Shown: positions 1 to 7,832 of the stretch, one piece after another
How the letters are laid out: each line of letters opens with the position of its first letter
How positions within the stretch are numbered: the stretch's first letter is position 1
Assembly (NCBI GenBank): GCA_947306365.1
Contig: CAMZGD010000021.1
Span: 1 to 33,316 of the forward strand
Source of the DNA: an uncultured Bacteroidales bacterium
Lineage (GTDB): Bacteria > Bacteroidota > Bacteroidia > Bacteroidales > UBA932
Reading direction: 5' to 3'
DNA: 33,316 nt
Position numbers and translations under genes: made by a program
The notes under the pieces: generated by a model
Told to the model about the DNA's origin: nothing
Seen by the model: the letters and a program-made list of their open reading frames with translations, nothing else
Databases searched by the model: none

Positions 1-1164
1 CCGGAGCTGTTCGATCAGTTCCTGGTCGGCAAGCGGATGAACAACAAGGCGTTCCGGCAGATCGTCAAGCAGCGGCAACTTCGTTTCGTCGATTTGGAGA
101 CCATCGCCGGCGTCCGGTTCTATTCCATTTACGAGCCGGTGTTCAACGGTGACGGCACGCTGGTGGCCATCGTGAACGTCCCGTATTTCAACCGGAGCGA
201 GGACGTGACCAATGCCACGGCTTCCACCGTCTCGGCCGTCATCAACATTTCGCTGATCCTGCTGATCGCGGCCATCGCCCTGGGCGCCATCATTTCCAAT
301 TCCCTGTCGAAGCCGCTGGTCGAGATCAAGGAACGCATCGACCGGCTGGCCCTGACGGGCAACCGGCGGATCCGCTACCGCAACTCGAAAGACGAGCTGG
401 GCGTGCTGATCAATTCCTACAACAAGATGGTGGAGGACCTGGAAGAGAGCACCCGCCAGCTGGCGCAGAACGAACGGGAACAGGCCTGGAAGGAGATGGC
501 CCGCCAGATCGCCCACGAGATCAAGAATCCGCTGACGCCGATGAAGCTCAGCATCCAGTATCTGATGAAGATGAAGGAAGCGGGCGTGCCCGGTTGGGAA
601 GACAAGCTGGAGAGTGTCAGCCATTCGCTGCTGGAGCAGATCGAAACGCTTTCGCAGACGGCCACCGAGTTCTCGTCGTTCGCCCGTTTCTTCAGCGAAG
701 ACATCACGCGCATCGACCTGGACGCCCTGATCGTAGAGCAGAAGGACCTCTTCGACAACCGCGAAGACATCGTCATCGACTACGTCCGGCCTGAGGCCGG
801 CGGGGCGGTAGTCGACGGACGCCGCAGCCAGCTGGCGCGCGTGCTGGTCAACCTGATCACGAATTCGGTGCAGGCCATCGACAGCGCCGGCCAGGCGGAC
901 GGCCGGATCCGGATCTCGCTCGCCCCGGCCCGGATTGCCGGCGGTGAAGGCTGGCGGATCGACATCGAGGACAACGGCCCCGGCGTGAGCGAAGAGGATA
1001 TGGCCAAGCTCTTCACGCCGAATTTCACGACCAAGAAGACGGGGACGGGCCTCGGACTGGCCATCTGCCGGAGCATTATCGAGCAGAGCCAGGGCACGAT
1101 CGGCTACAGCCGGTCCGACCTGGGCGGCGCCCGCTTCACGGTCGTCCTGCCGGCCGCGGTCTGA
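1..1164 (+). CDS. NtrY-like sensor histidine kinase, 5' end missing
   Basis: Membrane sensor kinase of a two-component system; the reading frame is open from base 1, so the N-terminus lies outside the window. Numbering from the first codon seen, a periplasmic-type segment is followed by one membrane helix (about 78-100), a HAMP linker (about 100-152), a DHp domain with the phospho-acceptor His172 in the motif HEIKNPL, and a HATPase domain with N box NLITNSVQAI, G1 box DNGPGV and G2 box TGTGLGLAI. The HEIKNPLTPMKLSIQYL helix resembles NtrY-type kinases. It ends 19 bp before the convergent der gene. The NtrC-like regulator on the other side of der is a plausible partner, which is inference from proximity only. 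The input signal is unknown. Confidence 0.9.
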   Translation, partial: PELFDQFLVGKRMNNKAFRQIVKQRQLRFVDLETIAGVRFYSIYEPVFNGDGTLVAIVNVPYFNRSEDVTNATASTVSAVINISLILLIAAIALGAIISNSLSKPLVEIKERIDRLALTGNRRIRYRNSKDELGVLINSYNKMVEDLEESTRQLAQNEREQAWKEMARQIAHEIKNPLTPMKLSIQYLMKMKEAGVPGWEDKLESVSHSLLEQIETLSQTATEFSSFARFFSEDITRIDLDALIVEQKDLFDNREDIVIDYVRPEAGGAVVDGRRSQLARVLVNLITNSVQAIDSAGQADGRIRISLAPARIAGGEGWRIDIEDNGPGVSEEDMAKLFTPNFTTKKTGTGLGLAICRSIIEQSQGTIGYSRSDLGGARFTVVLPAAV

Positions 1165-1183
1165 CCGCGAAACGGTTTACCGG

Positions 1184-2497
1184 TTATTTCTGGCGCAGGA
1201 ATACCTGCAGGACGCAGCCCTTGAAATCAAAGTGGCTGCGCAGCTTGTTTTCCAGGAACCGCTTGTACGGGTCACGGATGTACTGCGGGAGGTTGCAGAA
1301 GAAAGCGAACGAAGGCGATGCGGTCGGCAGCTGCGTGATGTACTTGATCTTGATGTATTTTCCCTTCCAGGCCGGCGGCGGATAGTTCTCGATCTCGGGA
1401 AGCATCACCTCGTTGAGCTGCGAAGTGGGGATGCGGCGGGAATAGTTGGCATAGACGTGGTCGGCCGCCTCCAGCACGTCCATGATCCGCTGCCGGGAAG
1501 TGGCGGACGCGAAGATGACGGGGATGTCGCTCATCGGCGCGATGCGCTTTTCAATGGCCGCCTTGTACTCTTTCATCGTATTGGCCGTCTTGTCGGGCAC
1601 GAGATCCCATTTGTTGACCACGATGACACAGCCTTTCCGGTTGCGGATGATGAGGTTGAAGATGGACATGTCCTGGGCTTCGATGCCGGTTGTGGCGTCG
1701 ATCATCAGGATGCAGACATCGGCGTTCTCGATGGCGCGGATCGAGCGGAGCACGGAGTAGAACTCGAGGTCTTCGGTGACTTTCGCCTTCTTGCGGAGTC
1801 CGGCCGTGTCGACGATCATGAATTCGTGCCCGAACTTGTTGTAGTGTGAGGCGATGGCGTCGCGGGTGGTGCCGGCTACCGGCGTAACGATGTTGCGCTC
1901 TTCGCCCAGCAGGGCATTCGTCAGAGAAGACTTGCCCACGTTCGGCTTGCCCACGATGGTGTAGCGGGGAAGGCCTTCATAGGGATCCTTCACGTCGCGG
2001 GTTTCCTTGGGCAACAGTTCGACCACCTTGTCGAGCAGGTCGCCGGTGCCGCTGCCGGTCGCAGCGGCGATGGGCATCGGGTCGCCGAGCCCCAGTCCGT
2101 AGAACTGGTAGCTGTCGTACATCCGGTCGCCGGTATCCACCTTATTGACGGCCAGGATCACCGGTTTGCGGCTGCGCCGCAGGATGTCGGCGATCTCCTC
2201 GTCGAAATCGGTGATGCCGGTGGCCGCCTCGACCAGGAAGAGCACGAGGTCGCACTCCTCTATGGCGATCAGTACCTGTTTCCGGATCTCGCTTTCGAAC
2301 ACATCGTCGCTGCCGGAGGTGAATCCGCCGGTGTCGACTACGGAAAACTCGTGGCCGCACCACTCGCACTTTCCGTAGTGGCGGTCGCGCGTCACGCCCG
2401 CCGTCTGGTCGACGATGGCCTGGCGGATGCCCACCAGCCGGTTGAACAAAGTGGATTTGCCCACGTTCGGGCGTCCGATGATGGCTACTAGATTCAT
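1184..2497 (-). CDS. der: Ribosome biogenesis GTPase Der (EngA)
   Basis: Double GTPase needed for maturation of the 50S ribosomal subunit. The 437-residue protein has the typical family length and layout. The first G domain has P-loop GRPNVGKS at 8-15, DTGG switch and NKVD at 118-121. The second G domain has P-loop GKPNVGKS at 183-190, DTAG and NKWD. A C-terminal KH-like domain ends in the family pattern [19 protein letters not shown]. The ATG start directly precedes the first beta strand. It lies 12 bp downstream of the sigma-54-type regulator gene on the same strand and is probably co-transcribed with it. There is no visible SD. Confidence 0.97.
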   Translation of the reverse strand: MNLVAIIGRPNVGKSTLFNRLVGIRQAIVDQTAGVTRDRHYGKCEWCGHEFSVVDTGGFTSGSDDVFESEIRKQVLIAIEECDLVLFLVEAATGITDFDEEIADILRRSRKPVILAVNKVDTGDRMYDSYQFYGLGLGDPMPIAAATGSGTGDLLDKVVELLPKETRDVKDPYEGLPRYTIVGKPNVGKSSLTNALLGEERNIVTPVAGTTRDAIASHYNKFGHEFMIVDTAGLRKKAKVTEDLEFYSVLRSIRAIENADVCILMIDATTGIEAQDMSIFNLIIRNRKGCVIVVNKWDLVPDKTANTMKEYKAAIEKRIAPMSDIPVIFASATSRQRIMDVLEAADHVYANYSRRIPTSQLNEVMLPEIENYPPPAWKGKYIKIKYITQLPTASPSFAFFCNLPQYIRDPYKRFLENKLRSHFDFKGCVLQVFLRQK

Positions 2498-2509
2498 GGT
2501 GTCTTCGGG

Positions 2510-3670
2510 TTAGATGGAGGGCGTTGCATAGGCGATCACGTCGGCGGCGGTGATTTCGGGGCCGCAGAGGATCATCAGGCGCTCGGCCACGTTGCGGAGT
2601 TCCCGGATGTTGCCGGTCCAGGGCAGTTTCTGGAGTTCGGCGATGGCGTCGGGCCGGACGGTCTTGCGGGCCATTCCGCTTTCCTGGCAGATCTGGCCGA
2701 TGAAATAGTCCAAGAGCAACGGGATGTCCTCCACGCGCTCGCGGAGTTCCGGCACGTGGATGACGATGACGCTCAGCCGGTGATAGAGGTCTTCGCGGAA
2801 GGTGCCTTTGGCAATCTCTTCCGTCAGGTTCTTGTTGGTGGCGGCCACCACGCGCACGTTGACGGTGATGTCCTTGTCGCTGCCGACGCGCGAGAGTTTC
2901 TTCTCCTGCAGCACCCGGAGCACCTTGGCCTGGGCCGCCAGGCTCATGTCGCCGATTTCGTCGAGGAAGAGCGTGCCGCCGTCGGCCTGTTCGAACTTGC
3001 CCTTGTGCTGCTTGATAGCCGAGGTGAAGGCGCCTTTTTCGTGGCCGAACAGTTCACTTTCGATGAGTTCGCCCGGAATGGCGGCGCAGTTCACCTCGAT
3101 GAACGGGGCCGCGGCGCGGGGACTCTTGTCGTGCAGGCGCCGGGCCACCAGTTCCTTGCCGGTGCCGTTGGCGCCCATGATCAGCACGCGGGCGTCGGTG
3201 GCGGCCACGCGGTCGACGATTTCCTTGATGTGCACGATGGCGGGCGAATCGCCCACGATCTCGTATTTGCTCTGGATCTTCTTCTTGAGGCTGACGGTCT
3301 CCTTGACGAGCGAGGTCTTGTCGGTGGCGTTCTTGAGCGTGATCAGGATGCGGTTCAGGTCGAGCGGCTTCTGGATGAAGTCGTAGGCCCCCTTCTTGAT
3401 GCACTTGACGGCCGTGTCGATGTCGCCGTGTCCGGAGATCATGACGATCGGGGCCTCGCAGCCGGCGGCCACGAGGGTGTCGAGCACTTCATTGCCGTCC
3501 ATTACGGGCATCTTGATGTCGCAGAACACGGCGTCGAACGGCTCTGCCAGCGCCTTGTCGACACCTTGCTTCCCGTCTTCGGCCGTGACGACCTCATGGC
3601 CTTCGAATTCCAGGATTTCCTTGAGCGTATTGCGGATGCTCCGTTCGTCATCGATGATCAGGACCTTCAT
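2510..3670 (-). CDS. NtrC-family response regulator without a C-terminal HTH
   Basis: Response regulator of 386 residues from the ATG at 3670; a longer frame to 3754 exists but would place the start upstream of the promoter box at 3700-3707. The receiver domain has acidic residues Asp7/Asp8, phospho-acceptor Asp51 (CDIKMPVMDG) and Lys101. The AAA+ domain has Walker A GANGTGKE (166-173) and Walker B GGTLFLDEI (231-239). The sigma-54 contact loop reads GAFTSA at 213-218 instead of the canonical GAFTGA. The protein stops about 20 residues after the conserved GNIRELRN motif, so the Fis-type DNA-binding domain usual in this family is absent. The 12-bp gap to der leaves no room for a frameshifted tail. 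It may act from solution or control RNA polymerase without a fixed enhancer site; this is inference. Confidence 0.9.
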   Translation of the reverse strand: MKVLIIDDERSIRNTLKEILEFEGHEVVTAEDGKQGVDKALAEPFDAVFCDIKMPVMDGNEVLDTLVAAGCEAPIVMISGHGDIDTAVKCIKKGAYDFIQKPLDLNRILITLKNATDKTSLVKETVSLKKKIQSKYEIVGDSPAIVHIKEIVDRVAATDARVLIMGANGTGKELVARRLHDKSPRAAAPFIEVNCAAIPGELIESELFGHEKGAFTSAIKQHKGKFEQADGGTLFLDEIGDMSLAAQAKVLRVLQEKKLSRVGSDKDITVNVRVVAATNKNLTEEIAKGTFREDLYHRLSVIVIHVPELRERVEDIPLLLDYFIGQICQESGMARKTVRPDAIAELQKLPWTGNIRELRNVAERLMILCGPEITAADVIAYATPSI

Positions 3671-3696
3671 TGCGTATACAAATAGTAGGATGTGAA

Positions 3697-3727
3697 TTGC
3701 AAAGATAGACATTATTTTATACTTTTG
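3697..3727 (+). promoter_or_regulatory. Promoter of the cmk-ispH unit
   Basis: TTG at 3697-3699, a 20-bp spacer and TACTTTTG (TAnnTTTG) at 3720-3727 form a complete Bacteroidota housekeeping promoter. It decides the cmk start: the GTG at 3727 falls inside the -7 box, so translation must begin at the ATG at 3748. Confidence 0.7.
3700..3707 (-). promoter_or_regulatory. Promoter -7 box of the response regulator-der unit
   Basis: Read on the minus strand the sequence is TATCTTTG, a perfect TAnnTTTG Bacteroidota -7 element 29 bp upstream of the regulator ATG at 3670. No TTG is seen at the usual -33 distance. It overlaps the spacer of the opposite cmk promoter. Confidence 0.6.
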
Positions 3728-3747
3728 TGGAAGAGATTTTGACAGCC

Positions 3748-4449
3748 ATGACAAACATCATCATCGCCATCGACGGCTATTCTTCCACCGGCAAGGGGAC
3801 TTTCGCCGTGGAAATCGCCCGCCGCCTGGGCCTTCTCTATCTTGACAGCGGCGCGCTCTACCGCACGGTGACGCTCTACGCCCTGCAGCACGGACAGATC
3901 GAGTGGAACGGGGAGATTCTCGAACGCCGGCTCCAGGAAGACATGCTGCTGGGCCGGATTGAAATCTCCGTCCTGCCGAAGGACGACGGCTCGATGCGCA
4001 TTTTCCTGGGCGGTGAAGAGGTTTCCGCGAAGATCCGGGAATTAGACGTGGCGCGCAACGTCAGCGCCATCGCCACGATTCCGTTTGTCCGGAATTTCGT
4101 GGACGAGCAGCTGCACCGGCTGGGCGCGAAGGGATGCGTGATGGACGGCCGCGACATCGGGACGGCGGTGTTTCCGAACGCCGACCTGAAGATCTTCATG
4201 ACTGCGGACGCGGAGATCCGTGCGTGGCGCCGTGTCCGCCAGATGGAGGAAGCCGGTCAGCATCCGCGTTTCGAGGAGATTCTCAAGAACGTGCAGGAAC
4301 GCGACTACATCGATTCCCATCGGGCGATGAATCCGCTGCGCAAGGCCGACGACGCCATCGTGCTCGACAACAGCCATATGACCGTGGCAGAGCAGATGGT
4401 ATGGCTCGACGGCATCCTGCGCGAGCGGTTCAACCTGTCCGTATTATGA
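3748..4449 (+). CDS. cmk: Cytidylate kinase
   Basis: Phosphorylates CMP and dCMP to the diphosphates with ATP in the cytoplasm. The 233-residue protein has the P-loop GYSSTGKGT at 10-18, the motif LDSGALYRTVT of the nucleotide-binding region, the CMP-binding signature MDGRDIGTAVFPNADLKIFMTA, and the C-terminal RDYIDSHRAMNPLRKADDAIVLDN block, all typical of bacterial Cmk. The upstream GTG start option is excluded because it lies in the promoter. The stop codon overlaps the ispH start (ATGA), which suggests translational coupling. Linkage of cmk and ispH is common in bacteria, where the two are sometimes fused. Confidence 0.96.
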   Translation: MTNIIIAIDGYSSTGKGTFAVEIARRLGLLYLDSGALYRTVTLYALQHGQIEWNGEILERRLQEDMLLGRIEISVLPKDDGSMRIFLGGEEVSAKIRELDVARNVSAIATIPFVRNFVDEQLHRLGAKGCVMDGRDIGTAVFPNADLKIFMTADAEIRAWRRVRQMEEAGQHPRFEEILKNVQERDYIDSHRAMNPLRKADDAIVLDNSHMTVAEQMVWLDGILRERFNLSVL

Positions 4450-5306
4450 AACTGGCCATCGAGATCGATCCGCGCTCGGGCTTCTGCAACGGCGTGGTCC
4501 GTGCCGTCCAGCAGGCTGAAAACTATCTCCGGTACAACGAGCGGCTCTATTCGCTTGGCGCCATCGTTCACAATTCCGTCGAATTGGAACGCCTCAAGAA
4601 GAAGGGGCTGGAAATCATTTCCATCGTCGAGGTGGAGCAGCTGCGCCACGACGTGATTCTGGTGCGCGCCCACGGCGAACCCCCCGGGACGTACGAGCTG
4701 GCCCGCCGCAACGACCTGCAGGTGATCGACTGCACCTGTCCCGTGGTGTTGAAGCTGCAGGAGCGGGTGCGGGAGACGTGGCTCCGGCTGCGCGGAACGG
4801 GCGGCCAGGTGGTGATCTTCGGCAAGAAGGGGCACGCCGAAGTCAACGGGCTGGTCGGCCAGACGGAAGGGGAGGCAATCGTGGTCGGCAGCGAGGAAGA
4901 GGTCCGGTCCATCGATTTTTCGCGCCCCGTGGCCCTGTTTTCGCAGACGACCAAGGATCCCGACGAATTCCGCCGGATCGCCCGCAGCATCCGGGCCCGG
5001 CGTCCCGACGCAGAGGTGTACGACACCATCTGCCGCCAGGTGGCGCAGCGGCACAAATCGCTGATTTCCTTTGCCCGGAACCATTCCGTGATCCTTTTCG
5101 TCAGCGGTCGCGAAAGTTCCAACGGCAAGGTGCTTTTCGATCTCTGCCGCAGCGTCAACGCCCGGACCTACTGGCTGGAAAACGCCTCCCAGATCGATCT
5201 TTCGTGGTTCCGGGACGGCGATTCCGCGGGCATTTGCGGGGCGACGTCCACGCCCAAGTGGCAGTTAGAAGAAATTTTTATATCTTTGCAGGCCGCAACG
5301 AAATAG
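4446..5306 (+). CDS. ispH: 4-hydroxy-3-methylbut-2-enyl diphosphate reductase
   Basis: Last enzyme of the MEP (non-mevalonate) isoprenoid pathway; an iron-sulfur protein that reduces HMBPP to isopentenyl and dimethylallyl diphosphate. The 286 residues carry the three cluster cysteines: Cys14 (GFCNGVVRA), Cys98 (DCTCPVV) and Cys196 (DTICRQVAQR). They also carry the substrate histidine region AHGEPP and the SSNGKVLF loop. The start is fixed by the 4-bp ATGA overlap with cmk. A promoter-like box for efp lies inside its last codons. The presence of IspH means isoprenoids are made by the MEP route. Confidence 0.96.
   Translation: MKLAIEIDPRSGFCNGVVRAVQQAENYLRYNERLYSLGAIVHNSVELERLKKKGLEIISIVEVEQLRHDVILVRAHGEPPGTYELARRNDLQVIDCTCPVVLKLQERVRETWLRLRGTGGQVVIFGKKGHAEVNGLVGQTEGEAIVVGSEEEVRSIDFSRPVALFSQTTKDPDEFRRIARSIRARRPDAEVYDTICRQVAQRHKSLISFARNHSVILFVSGRESSNGKVLFDLCRSVNARTYWLENASQIDLSWFRDGDSAGICGATSTPKWQLEEIFISLQAATK
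5281..5288 (+). promoter_or_regulatory. Probable efp promoter -7 box inside ispH
   Basis: TATCTTTG matches TAnnTTTG, 44 bp before the efp ATG and inside the 3' end of ispH, within a locally AT-rich stretch. There is no convincing -33 TTG, so confidence is moderate. It would let efp be transcribed independently of cmk-ispH. Confidence 0.5.
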
Positions 5307-5332
5307 TAATCATCAAAATAATACAACGCTTT

Positions 5333-5905
5333 ATGGCAACAACAGCTGATTTCAAGAACGGACTCTATCTCGATTTTGAAGGAAAACCGTGCTCCATCGT
5401 ATGGTTCCAGCATGTCAAACCGGGCAAGGGTCCCGCCTTTGTCAAGTCCAAACTCCGCAACCTTGAAAACGGCCGCATCCTGGAGAAGACCTGGAACGCG
5501 GGCGAAAAGATCGACGTGATTACGGTCGAGCATCGTGAATACCAGTATCTCTATGCAGAAGAGGACGGCTTTAACTTCATGAACAACGAGACTTTCGACC
5601 AGATCAAGCTGGAGAAGGACATCGTCGAGAACTCCGACCTGATGAAGGAAGGGCAGGTCGTCCAGATGGTCTTCCATGTGGAGGGCGAAGAGGAACGCTG
5701 CCTCACTTGCGAACTCCCTACGTATGTCGAGCTGGAAGTGACGTATACCGAACCGGCCGTCAAGGGAAACACCGCTTCGACCAACGCCCTCAAGGAGGCC
5801 ACCCTCGAGACGGGCGCCATCATCATGGTCCCGCTCTTCATCAACCAGGGCGACAAGATCCGTGTCAACACCACGGACCGTTCCTACGGGGAGCGCGTCA
5901 AATAG
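5333..5905 (+). CDS. efp: Translation elongation factor P
   Basis: Binds between the P and E sites of the ribosome and rescues stalling at polyproline stretches. The 190-residue length is normal. Domain I carries the tip loop KPGKGPAF with Lys32 at the position that is post-translationally modified in some bacteria; no modification enzyme is seen in this window. Domains II and III follow, with the conserved C-terminal GAIIMVPLFINQGDKIRVNT block. The ATG at 5333 is chosen because upstream codons in this frame only overlap ispH and because homologues start just before this domain. It ends 7 bp before the next start. Confidence 0.97.
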   Translation: MATTADFKNGLYLDFEGKPCSIVWFQHVKPGKGPAFVKSKLRNLENGRILEKTWNAGEKIDVITVEHREYQYLYAEEDGFNFMNNETFDQIKLEKDIVENSDLMKEGQVVQMVFHVEGEEERCLTCELPTYVELEVTYTEPAVKGNTASTNALKEATLETGAIIMVPLFINQGDKIRVNTTDRSYGERVK

Positions 5906-5912
5906 GGCCGTC

Positions 5913-7256
5913 ATGCGCAGGGCCTTTATCGTCATCGTGTCCGCACTCGTCATCGCCGGGTGCGGACACGCTGTTTCCGGCGATCCCGTGCTCGACATCA
6001 CCGATGCGGAGCGGGATGCGCGCATCGCGCTGGACTTCAACCGCGACAGCGCATACATCGTGGACTACCTGAAACCCTACTATCCCGACCTTACGCAGGA
6101 ACAGGTGGCGGCCTGGGAAGCGTCGAAGGCCCTGGAAGGACGTGTCATCGACGGGAAGAAGCGCTATTTCCGCAATGCGGGGCGCAATCTTTTCCGCATC
6201 GACCCGGAAGCCCGCAAGGTCTATGAAGCCGTCAACGGAGTTACCCGCGATGTGGAGGACGTCTATCTGGACGACTACAACCGCGATGTGATCGCCACGG
6301 TCCGCGCCACGGGCGAGAACCTGGTGAAACCCGTCAATTTCCTCATCCGGTACGAACTGACCGTGAAACCGGACGCCGTGCCGGCGGGGGAGACCGTACG
6401 CGCCTGGATGCCTTTCCCCCGCGAGGACCAGAACAGCATCTCCGAAGTGAAACTGGTCGCCGCATCCCAGCCCGACTACATCATCGCGCCCGACGACGTG
6501 GAGCACAAGAGCATCTATATGGAGAAGCCGGCCGAGGCGGGGAAGCCCACCGTCTTTTCCTATACCTTCTCGTTCACAGGCTTCAACGAGTGGTATGACT
6601 TCGCTCCGGAAGACTGTCTGCCCTACGATACCGGTTCCGACATCTACAAGACCTACACGGCGGAGCGCAGGACGCACATCGTCTTTACCGACCGCATTCG
6701 GGCCCTGGCCGATTCGCTGGTCGCCGGTGAGACCAACCCGTACCTGAAGGTGCGCGGCATCTACCGCTGGATTGTCGAGACATATCCCTGGGCCAGCGCC
6801 CGGGAGTACTCCACAATAGAGAACATCCCGATGTACGTGCTGGAAAACAAGCACGGCGACTGCGGCCAGGTGGGCCTGCTCTTCGTGACGCTTTGCCGTT
6901 GCGCAGGTGTCCCGGCACGCTGGCAGAGCGGCTGGATGCTGCATCCCGGCGCCGTCAACATGCACGACTGGAGTGAAGTCTATTACGAAGGGATCGGCTG
7001 GGTGCCGACCGACGTTTCGTTCGGCCGCGGCCGCGGCGCCGTGCGCGACAACGACGACGAGTACTTCTTCTATACGAAGGGCCTCGACGCCTACCGCCTG
7101 ACCTGCAACAGCGACTATTCCGGCGCGTTCTACCCGGCCAAGGAGTACATCCGCAGCGAGACGGTGGATTTCCAGCGCGGCGAGGTGGAATGGTCCGGCG
7201 GCAACCTCTACTTCGACCAGTGGAGCGGCTGGATCGAAGAGGTCGAGTACCGTTAG
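5913..7256 (+). CDS. Transglutaminase-like domain lipoprotein
   Basis: Predicted membrane-anchored protein of 447 residues. A lipoprotein signal peptide ends in the lipobox IAGC (Cys17); an alternative upstream start would put extra residues ahead of the signal peptide. A transglutaminase-core domain is visible in the C-terminal half with a complete triad: Cys317 in HGDCGQVG, His351 in NMHDWSEV and Asp367 in VPTDVSFG. Such domains in secreted bacterial proteins are usually cysteine-protease or amide-hydrolysing modules. The N-terminal 170 residues have no motif I recognise; a beta-rich segment precedes the core. It follows efp by 7 bp, probably on the same transcript, and ends 10 bp before a convergent gene. 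The substrate is unknown. Confidence 0.85.
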   Translation: MRRAFIVIVSALVIAGCGHAVSGDPVLDITDAERDARIALDFNRDSAYIVDYLKPYYPDLTQEQVAAWEASKALEGRVIDGKKRYFRNAGRNLFRIDPEARKVYEAVNGVTRDVEDVYLDDYNRDVIATVRATGENLVKPVNFLIRYELTVKPDAVPAGETVRAWMPFPREDQNSISEVKLVAASQPDYIIAPDDVEHKSIYMEKPAEAGKPTVFSYTFSFTGFNEWYDFAPEDCLPYDTGSDIYKTYTAERRTHIVFTDRIRALADSLVAGETNPYLKVRGIYRWIVETYPWASAREYSTIENIPMYVLENKHGDCGQVGLLFVTLCRCAGVPARWQSGWMLHPGAVNMHDWSEVYYEGIGWVPTDVSFGRGRGAVRDNDDEYFFYTKGLDAYRLTCNSDYSGAFYPAKEYIRSETVDFQRGEVEWSGGNLYFDQWSGWIEEVEYR

Positions 7257-7266
7257 CCGGGAATCG

Positions 7267-7827
7267 CTAGTCGAGATACGCAAGGTGTCCGGGTCGCTTG
7301 CCCTGGACGCCTTTTTCCTTGTAGAAGGCCTGGATGGCGCGCAGGTCGGCCATCGCGTTGTCGGAACATTCGAAGCGGGGACCGTGCCCGATTTCCCGTT
7401 TTCCCCAGTCGAAATAGCCGAGATAGACCGGGACGCCGGCTGCACGGGCGAAGGTATGGAAACCGGTCTTCCAGCGCTTCACGGGCTTTCGCGTGCCTTC
7501 GGGTGCGATGCACAGGTGGAATGACGTGCTCTGTTCCATCGCGTCGATGACCTGCTTGGTAATCCGCACGGGGTTCTGCCGGTCCACGGGAATGGCGCCG
7601 AGCCGGCGCAGGAGCGCGCCGAGCGGCCAGAAGAAGAATTCCTGTTTGATCATCACGCGCGGATTGCCGCCGATCGACCGGTAATAGAGCCACGCCACGA
7701 TGAAGTCGGCGATGGCCGTATGCGGAACCCCCAGCACGATGTGCTTGGGCTCGGGTGGCATGTCCGTGTCCACGATCGTGAAACGGTGGATTTTCGTGAG
7801 AAGGAACCGGGCGGTTGCGGGTTTCAT
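7267..7827 (-). CDS. Short PlsC-like acyltransferase
   Basis: 186-residue member of the glycerophospholipid acyltransferase superfamily. The catalytic HX4D motif is His36-Asp41 (HTAIAD) and the acceptor-binding motif EGTR is at 110-113, followed by KRWKTGFHTFA. It is shorter than typical PlsC (about 240 residues) and has no clear N-terminal membrane anchor beyond hydrophobic patches. It most likely transfers an acyl chain to a lysophospholipid or another lipid acceptor; the acceptor is not readable from sequence. The start at 7827 is 5 bp after the parE stop, so the two genes are very probably one transcription unit. A longer frame through parE is only overlap with that gene. Confidence 0.85.
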   Translation of the reverse strand: MKPATARFLLTKIHRFTIVDTDMPPEPKHIVLGVPHTAIADFIVAWLYYRSIGGNPRVMIKQEFFFWPLGALLRRLGAIPVDRQNPVRITKQVIDAMEQSTSFHLCIAPEGTRKPVKRWKTGFHTFARAAGVPVYLGYFDWGKREIGHGPRFECSDNAMADLRAIQAFYKEKGVQGKRPGHLAYLD

Positions 7828-7832
7828 CGCTG

